A DNA stretch of 64,000 nucleotides. Source: CAJFUR01 sp904420575 (GTDB lineage Bacteria > Actinomycetota > Coriobacteriia > Coriobacteriales > Eggerthellaceae). The translations under genes and the position numbers were made by a program. The stretch covers positions 930,001-994,000 of the forward strand of contig OZ221973.1 of the NCBI GenBank assembly GCA_965119745.1, given 5' to 3'. A model generated the notes under the pieces. The model saw only the letters and a list, made by a program, of their open reading frames with translations, was not told the DNA's origin and ran no database searches. Of the stretch, positions 37,440 to 45,545 are shown piece by piece (the first letter of the stretch is position 1; every line of letters begins with the position of its first letter).

Positions 37440-37726
37440 AAGAGACGACGGTGAACGTCGACGAGAAGTTGGCGGTGGACAAGTTCAACGTGGACGAGGG
37501 CAACCCTCACATCGTGCTGGTAGAAGACCCCGATCCGACGGAGTTCGAGAAGCTCATGCTGTGCTGCCCGGCCGGCCTGTACCAGCGGGGGCCGGAAGGC
37601 GAGGCGGTGTTCGACTGTGCGGGCTGCCTGGAATGTGGCACCTGCCGCATCCTGTGCGGCGACACCATCATAGAGAAATGGGAGTTCCCCCAAGCTGGCA
37701 TGGGCGTGTCGTACCGCTTCGGATAG
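37436..37726 (+). CDS. fixX: FixX-type ferredoxin
   Basis: This 96-aa ferredoxin-like subunit partners FixC, as in fixABCX. Cys residues are arranged as LMLCCPAGLYQR and CAGCLECGTCRILCG, supplying one [4Fe-4S] cluster as in the C-terminal domain of ETF:quinone oxidoreductase. It is the last gene of the nine-gene operon, followed by two inverted-repeat structures. Confidence 0.92.
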   Translation: MKETTVNVDEKLAVDKFNVDEGNPHIVLVEDPDPTEFEKLMLCCPAGLYQRGPEGEAVFDCAGCLECGTCRILCGDTIIEKWEFPQAGMGVSYRFG

Positions 37727-37751
37727 GGGGATGCAGGTAGTCTTTCCTGAT

Positions 37752-37840
37752 TGTCATCCTGAGCGAGCGAAGCGAGTCGAAGGATCTCAAGCGTCCAAGA
37801 TCCTTCGACTCCGGCCTTGCGGCCTCCGCTCAGGATGACA
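37752..37840. repeat. 89-bp palindromic REP/MITE-like element
   Basis: Outer arms TGTCATCCTGAGCG / CGCTCAGGATGACA (37752-37765, 37827-37840) and inner arms around GTCGAAGGATCT / AGATCCTTCGAC. The sequence type GTCATCCTGAGCG...TCGAAGGATC is known as a short dispersed repeat in many unrelated bacteria. Only one copy is in the window. Confidence 0.85.
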
Positions 37841-37850
37841 ACTTGCTACG

Positions 37851-37892
37851 AAAAAGAGGCTGCCCGGCGTTTTTGCCGGGCAGCCTCTTTTT
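37851..37892. terminator. Bidirectional terminator between fixX and the molybdoenzyme small-subunit gene
   Basis: The 18-bp arms (37851-37868, 37875-37892, loop GTTTTT) have A5 at the left end and T5 at the right end. Confidence 0.95.
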
Positions 37893-37947
37893 CGTGGGGC
37901 GTCTCGTGTTGGTGGGACGCCCCCGGTTGTCTCGTGCTGTCGTTCTG

Positions 37948-38769
37948 TTATTCCGCCTTGTACAGCGCGACGGGGCCCATGTTGCGGTCCTCCTCCGCAG
38001 TGGACGCCTCCAGCACCCGGGTGAGGTAGCCCTCGGCCTCCACGTACACGCGCCAGGCGGCCTTCCCCACCTGCCTGAACCAGAAGTCGCCGAACTCGTC
38101 CGTCTCCACGGCCAGCACCTCGCCCGTGGCCAGGTTCTCGGCGGTCACCTTGGCGCCCACGACCACCTCGTCGGCCTCCAGGTCCACCACCACGCCGGCC
38201 AAAAAGCGCTTCGGCGCGTTCAGGTAGTACACGCGCGGGCGGTCCGCCCCGGCGCGCTCGGGGACGAGCGCGGTGGCCGCGGCGATCTCCTCGGCGAAGC
38301 CCTCCTCGTCGCCGAAGCGCAGGGCCCCGTGCGGGCACACGTCCACGCAGTGGGGCAGCTCGCCGGCGTCGACCAGGTGCGCGCAGCCCGTGCACTTCTG
38401 GGGCAGGTCGAGCCCCTCGTTGTAGTAGATGGCGCCGTAGGGGCAGGCCTCCACCAGCTCGCGCAGGCCATGCGCCTTCTCCGGGTCGACGATGACCAGG
38501 CCGTCGTCCCGGCGGTAGACCGCCTCGGGGGCGGCCGCCATGCAGGGGGCGTCCCCGCAATGCTGGCACATGCGCACCGTGTAGGAGACGCGCACCTTGG
38601 GCACCTGGCCGCGCACGCGTTCCTCCACGCGGGTCCAGAACTGGCCCGTGTCCGGCTGGGGCTTGGCCCAGGGGGCCCACTCGTTGTCGACGTGCTCGTC
38701 CTTGCAGGCCAGCTGGCAGTTGCGGCAGCCGTTGCACTTGTCGTGGTCGTATACGAAGACCTTTCCCAT
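37948..38769 (-). CDS. Fe-S subunit of a pyrogallol transhydroxylase / catechol dehydroxylase-like enzyme (AthS-like)
   Basis: This 273-aa protein has a first cluster set C12-x2-C15-x2-C18-x3-C22 (KCNGCRNCQLAC) followed by further Cys groups (RMCQHCGDAPC, ACPYGAIYYN, QKCTGCAHL, HCVDVCPHG), giving about three [4Fe-4S] clusters. The C-terminal 80 residues form a beta-sandwich-like domain (VVVDLEADEVVVGAKVTAEN ... GDFWFRQVGKAAWRVYV), as in the small subunit of Pelobacter transhydroxylase. That domain combination and length (about 274 aa) are the best evidence for the family. ATG 38769 lies 2 bp after the large-subunit stop. Confidence 0.88.
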   Translation of the reverse strand: MGKVFVYDHDKCNGCRNCQLACKDEHVDNEWAPWAKPQPDTGQFWTRVEERVRGQVPKVRVSYTVRMCQHCGDAPCMAAAPEAVYRRDDGLVIVDPEKAHGLRELVEACPYGAIYYNEGLDLPQKCTGCAHLVDAGELPHCVDVCPHGALRFGDEEGFAEEIAAATALVPERAGADRPRVYYLNAPKRFLAGVVVDLEADEVVVGAKVTAENLATGEVLAVETDEFGDFWFRQVGKAAWRVYVEAEGYLTRVLEASTAEEDRNMGPVALYKAE

Positions 38770-38771
38770 GA

Positions 38772-41384
38772 TTACGCTCCTTCCACGACGCGGGCGGTTG
38801 CCACCAGGCCGCATGCCGGGTCATAGTCTCGCCCGAAGGCCTCGGGATGTTCCTTGGCCAGCGCGAAGACGTCCACCTTCTCCACGTTCACTAGGAAACC
38901 GCTCGTCACTTCGCCAGCGGCGTTCTTGGACGTGGTGGCCGTCGGCGCAATGAGGTTGTTGGCGCCGCCGCGGTCCAGGCCGCCCTCTCCCAGCACGATG
39001 GTGTCGCAGCGCGCACCATGGTCCTGGTACACGGCACCCGGCACGATGCGTTCGGTCACCAGCACGCCGCCCAGGACGGCACCGCGCTCGTTGTACACCT
39101 TCACCACGTCGCCGGTCGCGAGGCCCAGCTTGCCGGCGTCGGTGGGATGCACCCACACGGGCTCGTACTTGTAGCCGTCGGGGCCGGTCACCTTGCAGGT
39201 CTCGATCTCGCGGAACCACGTCACGTCGTCGTGCTGCGCGTGCACGCGGAAGTGCGGGTGGTTCGACACCAGCAGGAACGGGTACTTGCGGCCGCGCTCC
39301 AGGTACTGGCGCTCCTGATGCCCGGCGCCTTCGTCCACCCAGTGCGGGATGGGGCCGCGCTCCTTGTCCTCGGGGAATCCCTGGGCCAACGCGGTCGAGT
39401 AGTATTCCAGCTTGCCGGAAGGCGTGCGCAGCGGATGGGCTTCCGGGTCCTCGTAGAAGCCGGAAATGCCTGCCGGGATTTCCTTCCAGTCCTCGCGCGT
39501 GGGGAACGGATAGTACTGCTTTTCCTTGAACTCGTCGTAGGACAGGTCTTCGGGGACGCCGCTGGTGTCGAAGCCCACCTTGATCCATTCCTCGTCGGTC
39601 TTGCCGCCCACGTACTTGTCATAGATGCCTTCGTAGATGCCGCCGAACTTCTCCAGCGCCTTGGCGACCTCGCCGACGGCTTCCTTGTCCGACTTCGACT
39701 CGCCGATGGGCTTGATGGCCTGGCGCTCGTAGAACACGACGTTCCACTGGCCGTTGTCGCAGTCGGTGCCGATGTCTTCCGTCTCGAACTTCGTGTTCGT
39801 GGGCAGGATGATGTCGGCGAACATGGTGTCGTTCTCCATCCACGGATGCTGCACGACCACGAACTCGATGGACTCGTGACGCAGGGCGTCCTGCATCTTG
39901 AAGCCACCGTTCCAGCACGTCTCCCAGCAGGGGGAGTCGGACCAGATCATGTGGATGCGGCTGCCGCCTTCGGGCGGGAACGTGTAGGGGCCGTCGAACT
40001 GGTCTTCGCGCGGAAGGCCGGCCGAGATGTGGCCGTACCACTGGACCGGCGGGTTCATGATGGCCTCGGGGATCATGGTCTTGGGGATGAAGCTGGCCTT
40101 CGTGCCCGTGACGTAGCCGCGATAGGCCGCGCCCAGGCTGGGGATGTGGGTCGAAGGCGGCAGCGGGTCGAGCGTCGGGATGCCGAAGAGCGTCCACTCC
40201 ATGAACTTGAACTGGTTCGCACCGGGCTTGCCCACGCCCTGCATGCCCAGAAGCGCCACTTCCAGGCGCGCCGGCTCGTGCGCGAAGCAGCTGCGGATGA
40301 AGCTGCCGCCGTTGCAGTGCGCGATGGACACGGCGTGCTTGGCCCAGTAGCGGGCGAGCGCCTTGATGGTGTAGCTGGGCACGCCGCAGATCTTTTCGGC
40401 CCACTTGGGGGTCTTCGGCACGCCGTCCTCGCCGCCGAGCACGTAGTACTTGAAGTTCTCGAAGCCGATGGCATGCGTGTCCAGGTACTCCTGGTCGTAC
40501 GTGCCTTCCTTGATCCACGTGTAGGCGATGGCCAGCTGCAGCGCGGCGTCGGTGTTCGGCAGCACGGGAATCCACACGTCGGCGTGCACGGCGTTGGTGT
40601 AGTTCACGTCGGGCGCAATGTGGATCTGCTTGATGCCCAGCTCCGTGAACCAGAAGCACAGGCGGGAGGCCATGTAGCCGCCCCAGCCGAGCGGCGTGGT
40701 TTCGGGGTCGCAGCCCCAGAACAGCACGGCGTCGCCGTTCTCGGCGATGTCCTTGATGACGTTGTTCTGCTGGTTCTGCTGGCCCAGCGGGTCCATGCCC
40801 CAGATGTGCTTGGCGCCCCAGTACCAGCCTTCCCAGCTGTCGGGTTGGCGCGACTGCAGGGTGAAGCCCCCGCACAGGTCAAGAAGCTGCGTGATGCAGC
40901 CGTGCGCGGCATGGACGACCTTCGTCTCGCCGTGGCCGTCGATCTCGCACAGGATGGCCTCGGGACTGTACTCGTCATGCATGCGCTTGATCTCGCGCGC
41001 GGTGATTTCCGCCGCCTCGTCCCAGCTGATGCGCACGTACCCGCTGGTGCCGCGCGTCTCGGGATGGCGTTCGCCGTTGGGATCCCAGTCCACGCGGCGC
41101 ATCGGGTAGGGGATGCGGTTCTTGGAGTACACGCGCTTCTTGTAGCAAAGCGACAAGGGCGACATGAGCGTCTTGAAGCCCGGCTCGAACGTGGTGCCGC
41201 GCGCCTCTATCTTCCAGGCGTTCAGCTGCTCGGGCGTGTAGTGTTCGTCAAAATGGAACGGGCGGATGCGTAGGATCTTGTCCTGTTCCTCGTCGATGTC
41301 CACCGTGCAGGCGTTGCTGCCCAGGCCGAAGCTGTCGAAGCCCAGACCCTTGATGATGGACGTCCCTTTCACGTTGTTCCCCAT
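38772..41384 (-). CDS. Molybdopterin subunit of a pyrogallol transhydroxylase / catechol dehydroxylase-like enzyme (AthL-like)
   Basis: The 870 aa are close to the 875 aa of Pelobacter acidigallici transhydroxylase. Aligned from memory, the match is strong: WKIEARGTTFEPGFKT, RIPYPMRRVDWDPNGERHP, RQPDSWEGWYWGAKHIWG, the central GVPSYTIKALARYWAKHAVS, and the C-terminal HPHFRVHAQ with DGYKYEPVWVHPTDA. His151, Asp182 and Ser183 correspond to the transhydroxylase active-site His, Asp and the Ser that ligates Mo. No N-terminal Cys cluster and no Tat signal, as in that enzyme. Related gut Eggerthellaceae enzymes remove a para-hydroxyl from catechols; transhydroxylation or dehydroxylation cannot be told apart here. 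ATG 41384 has AGAGGAG upstream. Confidence 0.87.
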   Translation of the reverse strand: MGNNVKGTSIIKGLGFDSFGLGSNACTVDIDEEQDKILRIRPFHFDEHYTPEQLNAWKIEARGTTFEPGFKTLMSPLSLCYKKRVYSKNRIPYPMRRVDWDPNGERHPETRGTSGYVRISWDEAAEITAREIKRMHDEYSPEAILCEIDGHGETKVVHAAHGCITQLLDLCGGFTLQSRQPDSWEGWYWGAKHIWGMDPLGQQNQQNNVIKDIAENGDAVLFWGCDPETTPLGWGGYMASRLCFWFTELGIKQIHIAPDVNYTNAVHADVWIPVLPNTDAALQLAIAYTWIKEGTYDQEYLDTHAIGFENFKYYVLGGEDGVPKTPKWAEKICGVPSYTIKALARYWAKHAVSIAHCNGGSFIRSCFAHEPARLEVALLGMQGVGKPGANQFKFMEWTLFGIPTLDPLPPSTHIPSLGAAYRGYVTGTKASFIPKTMIPEAIMNPPVQWYGHISAGLPREDQFDGPYTFPPEGGSRIHMIWSDSPCWETCWNGGFKMQDALRHESIEFVVVQHPWMENDTMFADIILPTNTKFETEDIGTDCDNGQWNVVFYERQAIKPIGESKSDKEAVGEVAKALEKFGGIYEGIYDKYVGGKTDEEWIKVGFDTSGVPEDLSYDEFKEKQYYPFPTREDWKEIPAGISGFYEDPEAHPLRTPSGKLEYYSTALAQGFPEDKERGPIPHWVDEGAGHQERQYLERGRKYPFLLVSNHPHFRVHAQHDDVTWFREIETCKVTGPDGYKYEPVWVHPTDAGKLGLATGDVVKVYNERGAVLGGVLVTERIVPGAVYQDHGARCDTIVLGEGGLDRGGANNLIAPTATTSKNAAGEVTSGFLVNVEKVDVFALAKEHPEAFGRDYDPACGLVATARVVEGA

Positions 41385-41470
41385 GCTTTCTCCTCTCTTG
41401 GAGCTTTTCTTGCGGAGCTGTGCCCCGCGCCTTCCGACGCACGAAAAGCGCGGGGCGGCGGCCGAGATGC

Positions 41471-41731
41471 TTACGCGGTCGGAGCCGGAGGCTTCGGGCC
41501 GGAGGGCACTTTGGGCACGCTGGGGACCTGGGGAACGCTGGGAACCTTGGGGGCACCCGGGGCTCCCGGAGCGCCCGGCACGGGGGGGACGCCCGGAGGG
41601 GTCGCCATTCCCGGAGCGGGAGCGGCAACGGCACCGCAATTCGGGCATTTGTCAAGGCTGGGATCAACCTCGGCGCCACACTGGGGGCATTTGACAGGTC
41701 CCTGATCAACGGTAGGTGGTCTGAAGCACAT
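41471..41731 (-). CDS. Small MCFRP-type zinc-ribbon protein
   Basis: The 86-aa protein starts MCFRPPTVDQGPVKCPQCGA (ATG 41731, AAAGGA 6 bp upstream). Two CxxC pairs (CPQCGAEVDPSLDKCPNCGA) form a zinc ribbon. The rest is a Pro/Gly/Val/Ala low-complexity tail. It is the first gene of the transhydroxylase-like operon, 86 bp before the catalytic gene. Small proteins of this type next to molybdenum enzymes suggest a maturation or redox-chaperone role (inference). A hairpin (8-bp arms 41423-41430 and 41448-41455) lies in the gap. Confidence 0.75.
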   Translation of the reverse strand: MCFRPPTVDQGPVKCPQCGAEVDPSLDKCPNCGAVAAPAPGMATPPGVPPVPGAPGAPGAPKVPSVPQVPSVPKVPSGPKPPAPTA

Positions 41732-41903
41732 ACGTCGTCCTTTCTCCATGCAAGCCATGTCTTCGTTCCGGCCCAGGCTTTCTTTGCAGGGATGCGGTGT
41801 GCGTTGGGCATGACGCCCAGACTCCTCCTGCATCGTTCGTCTGCGCCCGATACGGACATTATGGAGGCGGCGGTGGTGTTTTTCTTCCATTGCTGGTGTT
41901 GAA

Positions 41904-41932
41904 TTGAGATGCCCGGTGAATTCCGATATCAT
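41904..41932 (+). promoter_or_regulatory. Candidate promoter of the membrane LuxR gene
   Basis: TTGAGA (41904-41909), 17 bp, TATCAT (41927-41932); the ATG is at 41958 after AGGGGGAC. The 226-bp divergent region must also contain the promoter of the zinc-ribbon/transhydroxylase operon, which I could not place. Confidence 0.5.
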
Positions 41933-41957
41933 ACTGAGGTGTTGAGAAGGGGGACAA

Positions 41958-43469
41958 ATGGCCGAGTCATCTGCGGTTTTCGACACCAGCACCGGGGGTG
42001 TGGACGATGGGTTGCGCTCGACCCATATCCTGGCCACATTGGGGTTCGGCTGCCTTCTGGGGTGGGAGCTTTCCATGGTGTTCGCTCCGGCTTTCCCCTT
42101 GCTTGCTTTCTGCGACCTGCGGCAGGCGATCTTCCTGCGCGTGGCCTCGGTGCTTGCCCTGGCGTTGGCATACGCGCTTTCGGCGTGGAAGGCCGACTGG
42201 GTGTTCGTGCATCGCAACCGCCTGTTCACGCTGGGGTCGCTGCTGGCTTTGGTCACGGTGGCGAACACGTGCGCGAACCTTCTGTTCGGCGGTCTCCCCT
42301 TCGGCACGTCGGTGCTTGCCTGGGTGCTCATCGGCGTGGCGCAGGCCAGCATCGCCCTGTACTGGTGCGTGTTCTTCAGCCTCATGCCCGCTCGGCGCAC
42401 GCCGCTCACGGTGTCGCTCGGGTCGGTGGTGGGCACCACGCTGTTCGTGATCGTCAATTCGTCCGGCGTCGTGTGGGTCAACCTGATGGGCATCATCCTG
42501 CTCATCGTGGGGTCGGTGGGTCTTGTGGCTTACCTGTCGCTGCACATCCCGCGCGATTCTGTTCTGCCGGTTAAGGAGTACCGCCGCACGCCCACGCTTT
42601 CCTGGAAGGCCGCGCTGTCGGTGGCCTGCCACGGCGTAGTGTACGGGTTCATGTCCATCGAGCTGTGCTCGATGGGGTTCGAGGCGGCGCTCATCGGCGG
42701 GGCGAGCGGCATGGTGGGGACGCTGCTGGCGTTGCTGTGGAGCGTTCTGGGACCGCGGGTGGACATCGACACGGGCGTCGTGCAGCGCATATCTCTCCCG
42801 CCCCTGGTGGCGAGCGTGCTTTTGTTCCCCTTCTTCGATGGGCCGGGGCGCATTGCCTGCGCATGCCTGGCCAACATCGCGCTCGCTCACACGACGCTGT
42901 TCTCGTGGTATTCCACGAGTGTGGAGAACCATGAGTTCCGCCTGCATCCGGTCGACCGCTTCGCCCTGCGTCAGGTGCCTTCGCAGGTGGGCTTCTTCTT
43001 TGGGTCGATGCTCGCGTACGTGCTCATATTCGTATTGCAAACGACGGGCGTTGCCTTCTCGCTCGTCATGGTGGTGCTGGCCATCGTGGTGGTGGCGGCG
43101 TTTTCCGTGTACGGCGGCGACGAGTCCAAGACGAAGGCGCAGTTGGACGAGATGCTGGCCTTGGCTGCCGGCACGGCGGCCGGCTTGGTGCGCAGCCAGG
43201 AGGACGACGAGGCGGCCGACGACCGTCGTCCTGGCCGCTTCAAGCAGAACTGCGCGGTGGTGGCCGAGCGCTACGTCCTGACGCCGCGCGAGGCAGAGGT
43301 GTTTCCGCTGTTGGCGAAAGGGCGCAATGCCGCCTATATCGCCGAGAACCTGGGGGTGAGTCCCGCCACGGTCAAATCGCACATCTACCACATCTATCAG
43401 AAACTCGGCGTCAATTCCCAGCAGAACCTCATCGACATCGTGGATGGTTGCGACGACCGCGAAAGCTGA
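41958..43469 (+). CDS. Membrane-bound LuxR-family regulator (12 TM + HTH), divergent from the transhydroxylase-like operon
   Basis: The 503-aa protein has twelve hydrophobic segments over residues 25-390, arranged like an MFS fold. A hydrophilic linker and a C-terminal GerE/LuxR HTH follow (residues about 435-497: LTPREAEVFPLLAKGRNAAY, then IAENLGVSPATVKSHIYHIY, QKLGVNSQQNLI). This architecture is characteristic of Eggerthellaceae, where such genes lie beside inducible reductases and dehydroxylases. It probably senses the small-molecule substrate through the membrane domain and activates the divergent operon. Start ATG 41958 has a good ribosome site. Confidence 0.92.
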   Translation: MAESSAVFDTSTGGVDDGLRSTHILATLGFGCLLGWELSMVFAPAFPLLAFCDLRQAIFLRVASVLALALAYALSAWKADWVFVHRNRLFTLGSLLALVTVANTCANLLFGGLPFGTSVLAWVLIGVAQASIALYWCVFFSLMPARRTPLTVSLGSVVGTTLFVIVNSSGVVWVNLMGIILLIVGSVGLVAYLSLHIPRDSVLPVKEYRRTPTLSWKAALSVACHGVVYGFMSIELCSMGFEAALIGGASGMVGTLLALLWSVLGPRVDIDTGVVQRISLPPLVASVLLFPFFDGPGRIACACLANIALAHTTLFSWYSTSVENHEFRLHPVDRFALRQVPSQVGFFFGSMLAYVLIFVLQTTGVAFSLVMVVLAIVVVAAFSVYGGDESKTKAQLDEMLALAAGTAAGLVRSQEDDEAADDRRPGRFKQNCAVVAERYVLTPREAEVFPLLAKGRNAAYIAENLGVSPATVKSHIYHIYQKLGVNSQQNLIDIVDGCDDRES

Positions 43470-43686
43470 GAGCGCAAGGCGCGTTTTGCAGGCTGCGCGC
43501 GTGTCGCGAGCAGGGAGTACGCCGCAGGTGGTAAGCGTGGGGGACGCTGGGGGGCTTGGGGAACGCTGCAGGCGGCGCGCGGGCATGCCACGAGTGATGA
43601 GCGCTGCGAACGCGTGGGGCGCCGAGGGGCTTTTGCGCTTGCCGGTATTCTTCGCGACTTTCCAACGCTTTGGCATTCGCTTGCTT

Positions 43687-43692
43687 TATAAT
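43687..43692 (+). promoter_or_regulatory. -10 box of the LytTR regulator gene
   Basis: TATAAT lies 48 bp before the GTG start; no clear -35 at normal spacing. Confidence 0.5.
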
Positions 43693-43739
43693 GTCCGCGA
43701 GAGAGCAGGTTTTGTCGGGCATGGGTTTGGAGGCTTCCA

Positions 43740-44453
43740 GTGTTAAAAGCGATCATCGTTGACGACGAGGCGCCCGCGCGTTCCGAGCTCAAGTTCTTGC
43801 TTGACGAACTCGGCCAGACCGAGGTCGTGGCTGAAGCGGCCAGCGTGCGCGAGGCCATCGAGAAGCTGAAAGAATATCCCTGCGACGTCATGTTCCTGGA
43901 CGTCAACATGCCGGAGGCCACTGGCTTGCAGCTGGCCGAGGCCCTGCAGCATCTCAAGTTCCCCCCGGCCGTGGTGTTCGTGACGGCCTACAGCGAATTC
44001 GCCCTCGACGCGTTCAAGGTGAACGCGGTCGATTACCTGGTGAAGCCGGTCGAGACCGAGCGGTTGTCGCAGGCCATATCCCGCGTGCGCGAACATGTGT
44101 CCCTGCACATGCAGGCGCAGAAGTCCGAGCGCATCCCCGTGGAAAAGGGCGGCAAGAAGATCCTCATCGGCATCGACAAGATCCGCTTCGTCATGGCGCG
44201 CGACGACTACGCCTACCTCCAGACCGACACGGACCGCTATTTCTCCACCGTCAGCCTGGCGCAGCTGGAAAAGCGCCTGGACGGCCACGGGTTCTTCCGC
44301 GTGCATCGCGGCTATCTGGTGAACCTTTCCATGGTGGAGGAAATCGAGTCGGTTTCGGGCGGCACGCTGTTGCTCACCTTGAACGGCGTGGAGGAGAAGA
44401 TCCCCGTGTCCCGCCGCCGCGTTTCCGCCCTGAAGAAAGCGCTGGGACTGTAA
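43740..44453 (+). CDS. LytTR-family response regulator
   Basis: The 237-aa protein starts at GTG 43740 with TGGAGG 7 bp upstream. The N-terminal receiver has IIVDDEAPAR (acidic pair), phospho-acceptor Asp in VMFLDVNMPEATG (about residue 54), VFVTAYSEFALDAF and the conserved Lys in YLVKPVE. The C-terminal LytTR DNA-binding domain (about 130-237) shows ILIGIDKIRFVMARDDYAYL and FFRVHRGYLVNLSMVEEIES. No cognate sensor kinase is adjacent. It is followed by a nitroreductase gene after 24 bp, probably in one operon. Confidence 0.93.
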   Translation: MLKAIIVDDEAPARSELKFLLDELGQTEVVAEAASVREAIEKLKEYPCDVMFLDVNMPEATGLQLAEALQHLKFPPAVVFVTAYSEFALDAFKVNAVDYLVKPVETERLSQAISRVREHVSLHMQAQKSERIPVEKGGKKILIGIDKIRFVMARDDYAYLQTDTDRYFSTVSLAQLEKRLDGHGFFRVHRGYLVNLSMVEEIESVSGGTLLLTLNGVEEKIPVSRRRVSALKKALGL

Positions 44454-44477
44454 GGCCTCGGCCGCAAGGGGCAAACA

Positions 44478-45158
44478 ATGGATCTGCTGGAAGCGCTGGA
44501 GGCGCGGCATTCCGTACGCAGCTACACCGATAAGCCACTTCCGCAAGACGTGCGCGACACGCTGAATGCCGTCCTTGCCGAGTGCAACCACGAGGGCGAC
44601 TTGCACATGCAGCTGATCTGCGACGAGCCGGGCGCGTTCGGCGGCATGATGGCGAAGTACGGCAGTTTTTCCGGCGTGCGCAACTACCTGGCGCTGGTGG
44701 GAAAGCCGGCAAACGACCTGCAGGAACGCGTGGGCTACTACGGCGAGCGCCTGGTGCTTTTGGCGCAGAGCCTGGGACTCAACAGCTGCTGGGTGGCGCT
44801 CACGTTCAGCAAGAAGAAGTGTGCGGCGCAAATCGAGCCGGGTGAGAAGCTGGTGTGCGTCATCTCGCTGGGCTTTGGCACCACGCAGGGCAAACCGCGC
44901 AAGACCAAGCCGGTGGAGCGCCTGTGCGCGATTCCCGAAGGCCGGCAGATGCCCGATTGGTTCGCTGCCGGCATGCGTGCCGCCCAGCTGGCGCCGACGG
45001 CCATGAACCAACAGAAGTTCCTGATCACGCTGCACGAGGGGAACGTCGTGAGCGCCGAAGCCACGGGCGGCTCCTATTCCGGCATCGACCTCGGCATCGT
45101 CCGCTGCCACTTCGAACTGGGCGCCCAGGCAGTGTCTTGCGAGTGGACGTGGAAGTAA
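44478..45158 (+). CDS. Nitroreductase-family flavoprotein (TM1586-like)
   Basis: This 226-aa putative FMN enzyme begins at ATG 44478. The N-terminal LEALEARHSVRSYTDKPLPQ is the FMN-phosphate-binding signature (RHSVRSY). YGERLVLLAQSLGLNSCWVA and a long C-terminal half with PDWFAAGMRAAQLAPTAMNQQKF (a second repeat of the APSAxNxQ-type motif) point to the TM1586 pseudo-dimeric subgroup, in which two half-domains are fused. It would reduce nitroaromatic, quinone or flavin substrates. No Fe-S domain is present. Confidence 0.85.
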   Translation: MDLLEALEARHSVRSYTDKPLPQDVRDTLNAVLAECNHEGDLHMQLICDEPGAFGGMMAKYGSFSGVRNYLALVGKPANDLQERVGYYGERLVLLAQSLGLNSCWVALTFSKKKCAAQIEPGEKLVCVISLGFGTTQGKPRKTKPVERLCAIPEGRQMPDWFAAGMRAAQLAPTAMNQQKFLITLHEGNVVSAEATGGSYSGIDLGIVRCHFELGAQAVSCEWTWK

Positions 45159-45322
45159 GGGCCTGTTCGCTGCAGAAGCGCTTCGCCGGAATCGCTCCAA
45201 CGGCCGGTGTCAGGACTCTTTGAGCCGACGAAAGAACGCGCTGTGCCAATCAGGGTCTTCCCTGCGGTGAACCTCATGCGTCCGGCGCTCCTACCTCGGC
45301 AGACAAGGCGGGAGCGGAGGCC

Positions 45323-45541
45323 TTAAAAGTCGATGAGGTCGGCGACCTTGGTGCCAAGGGCTTTCGCGATACGATACAGCACGCCGATGCTGATGTTGCA
45401 TTTCCCTCGTTCGATCCGCGATATATACGATTTGCCTTTCGAGCTGCCGATCATCAAGGCAAGCCTGTCCTGCGACAAGCCTTGTGCCAAACGTCGTTCG
45501 CGGATCCGCGCCCCGAGCATCTTTAAGTAGTCTTCATCCAT
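45323..45541 (-). CDS. XRE-family helix-turn-helix regulator
   Basis: The 72-aa protein is almost entirely one Cro/CI-type HTH domain: GARIRERRLAQGLSQDRLAL, then MIGSSKGKSYISRIERGKCN and ISIGVLYRIAKALGTKVADL. ATG 45541 lies 5 bp from a palindrome (45546-45562) likely to be its own operator. It is small enough to be a dimeric repressor of the divergent transcript. Confidence 0.88.
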   Translation of the reverse strand: MDEDYLKMLGARIRERRLAQGLSQDRLALMIGSSKGKSYISRIERGKCNISIGVLYRIAKALGTKVADLIDF

Positions 45542-45545
45542 ATCA

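Noticed and set aside
28297..37726. Calling the operon a carnitine pathway outright
   Set aside because: CaiD, CaiE and CaiT homologues are missing and extra flavoprotein and hotdog genes are present, so the substrate is left open.
38772..41648. Longer 958-aa form of the transhydroxylase-like large subunit
   Set aside because: The extra 88 residues are Arg/Ser/Pro-rich shadow of the zinc-ribbon gene; ATG 41384 has a strong ribosome site and gives the family length.
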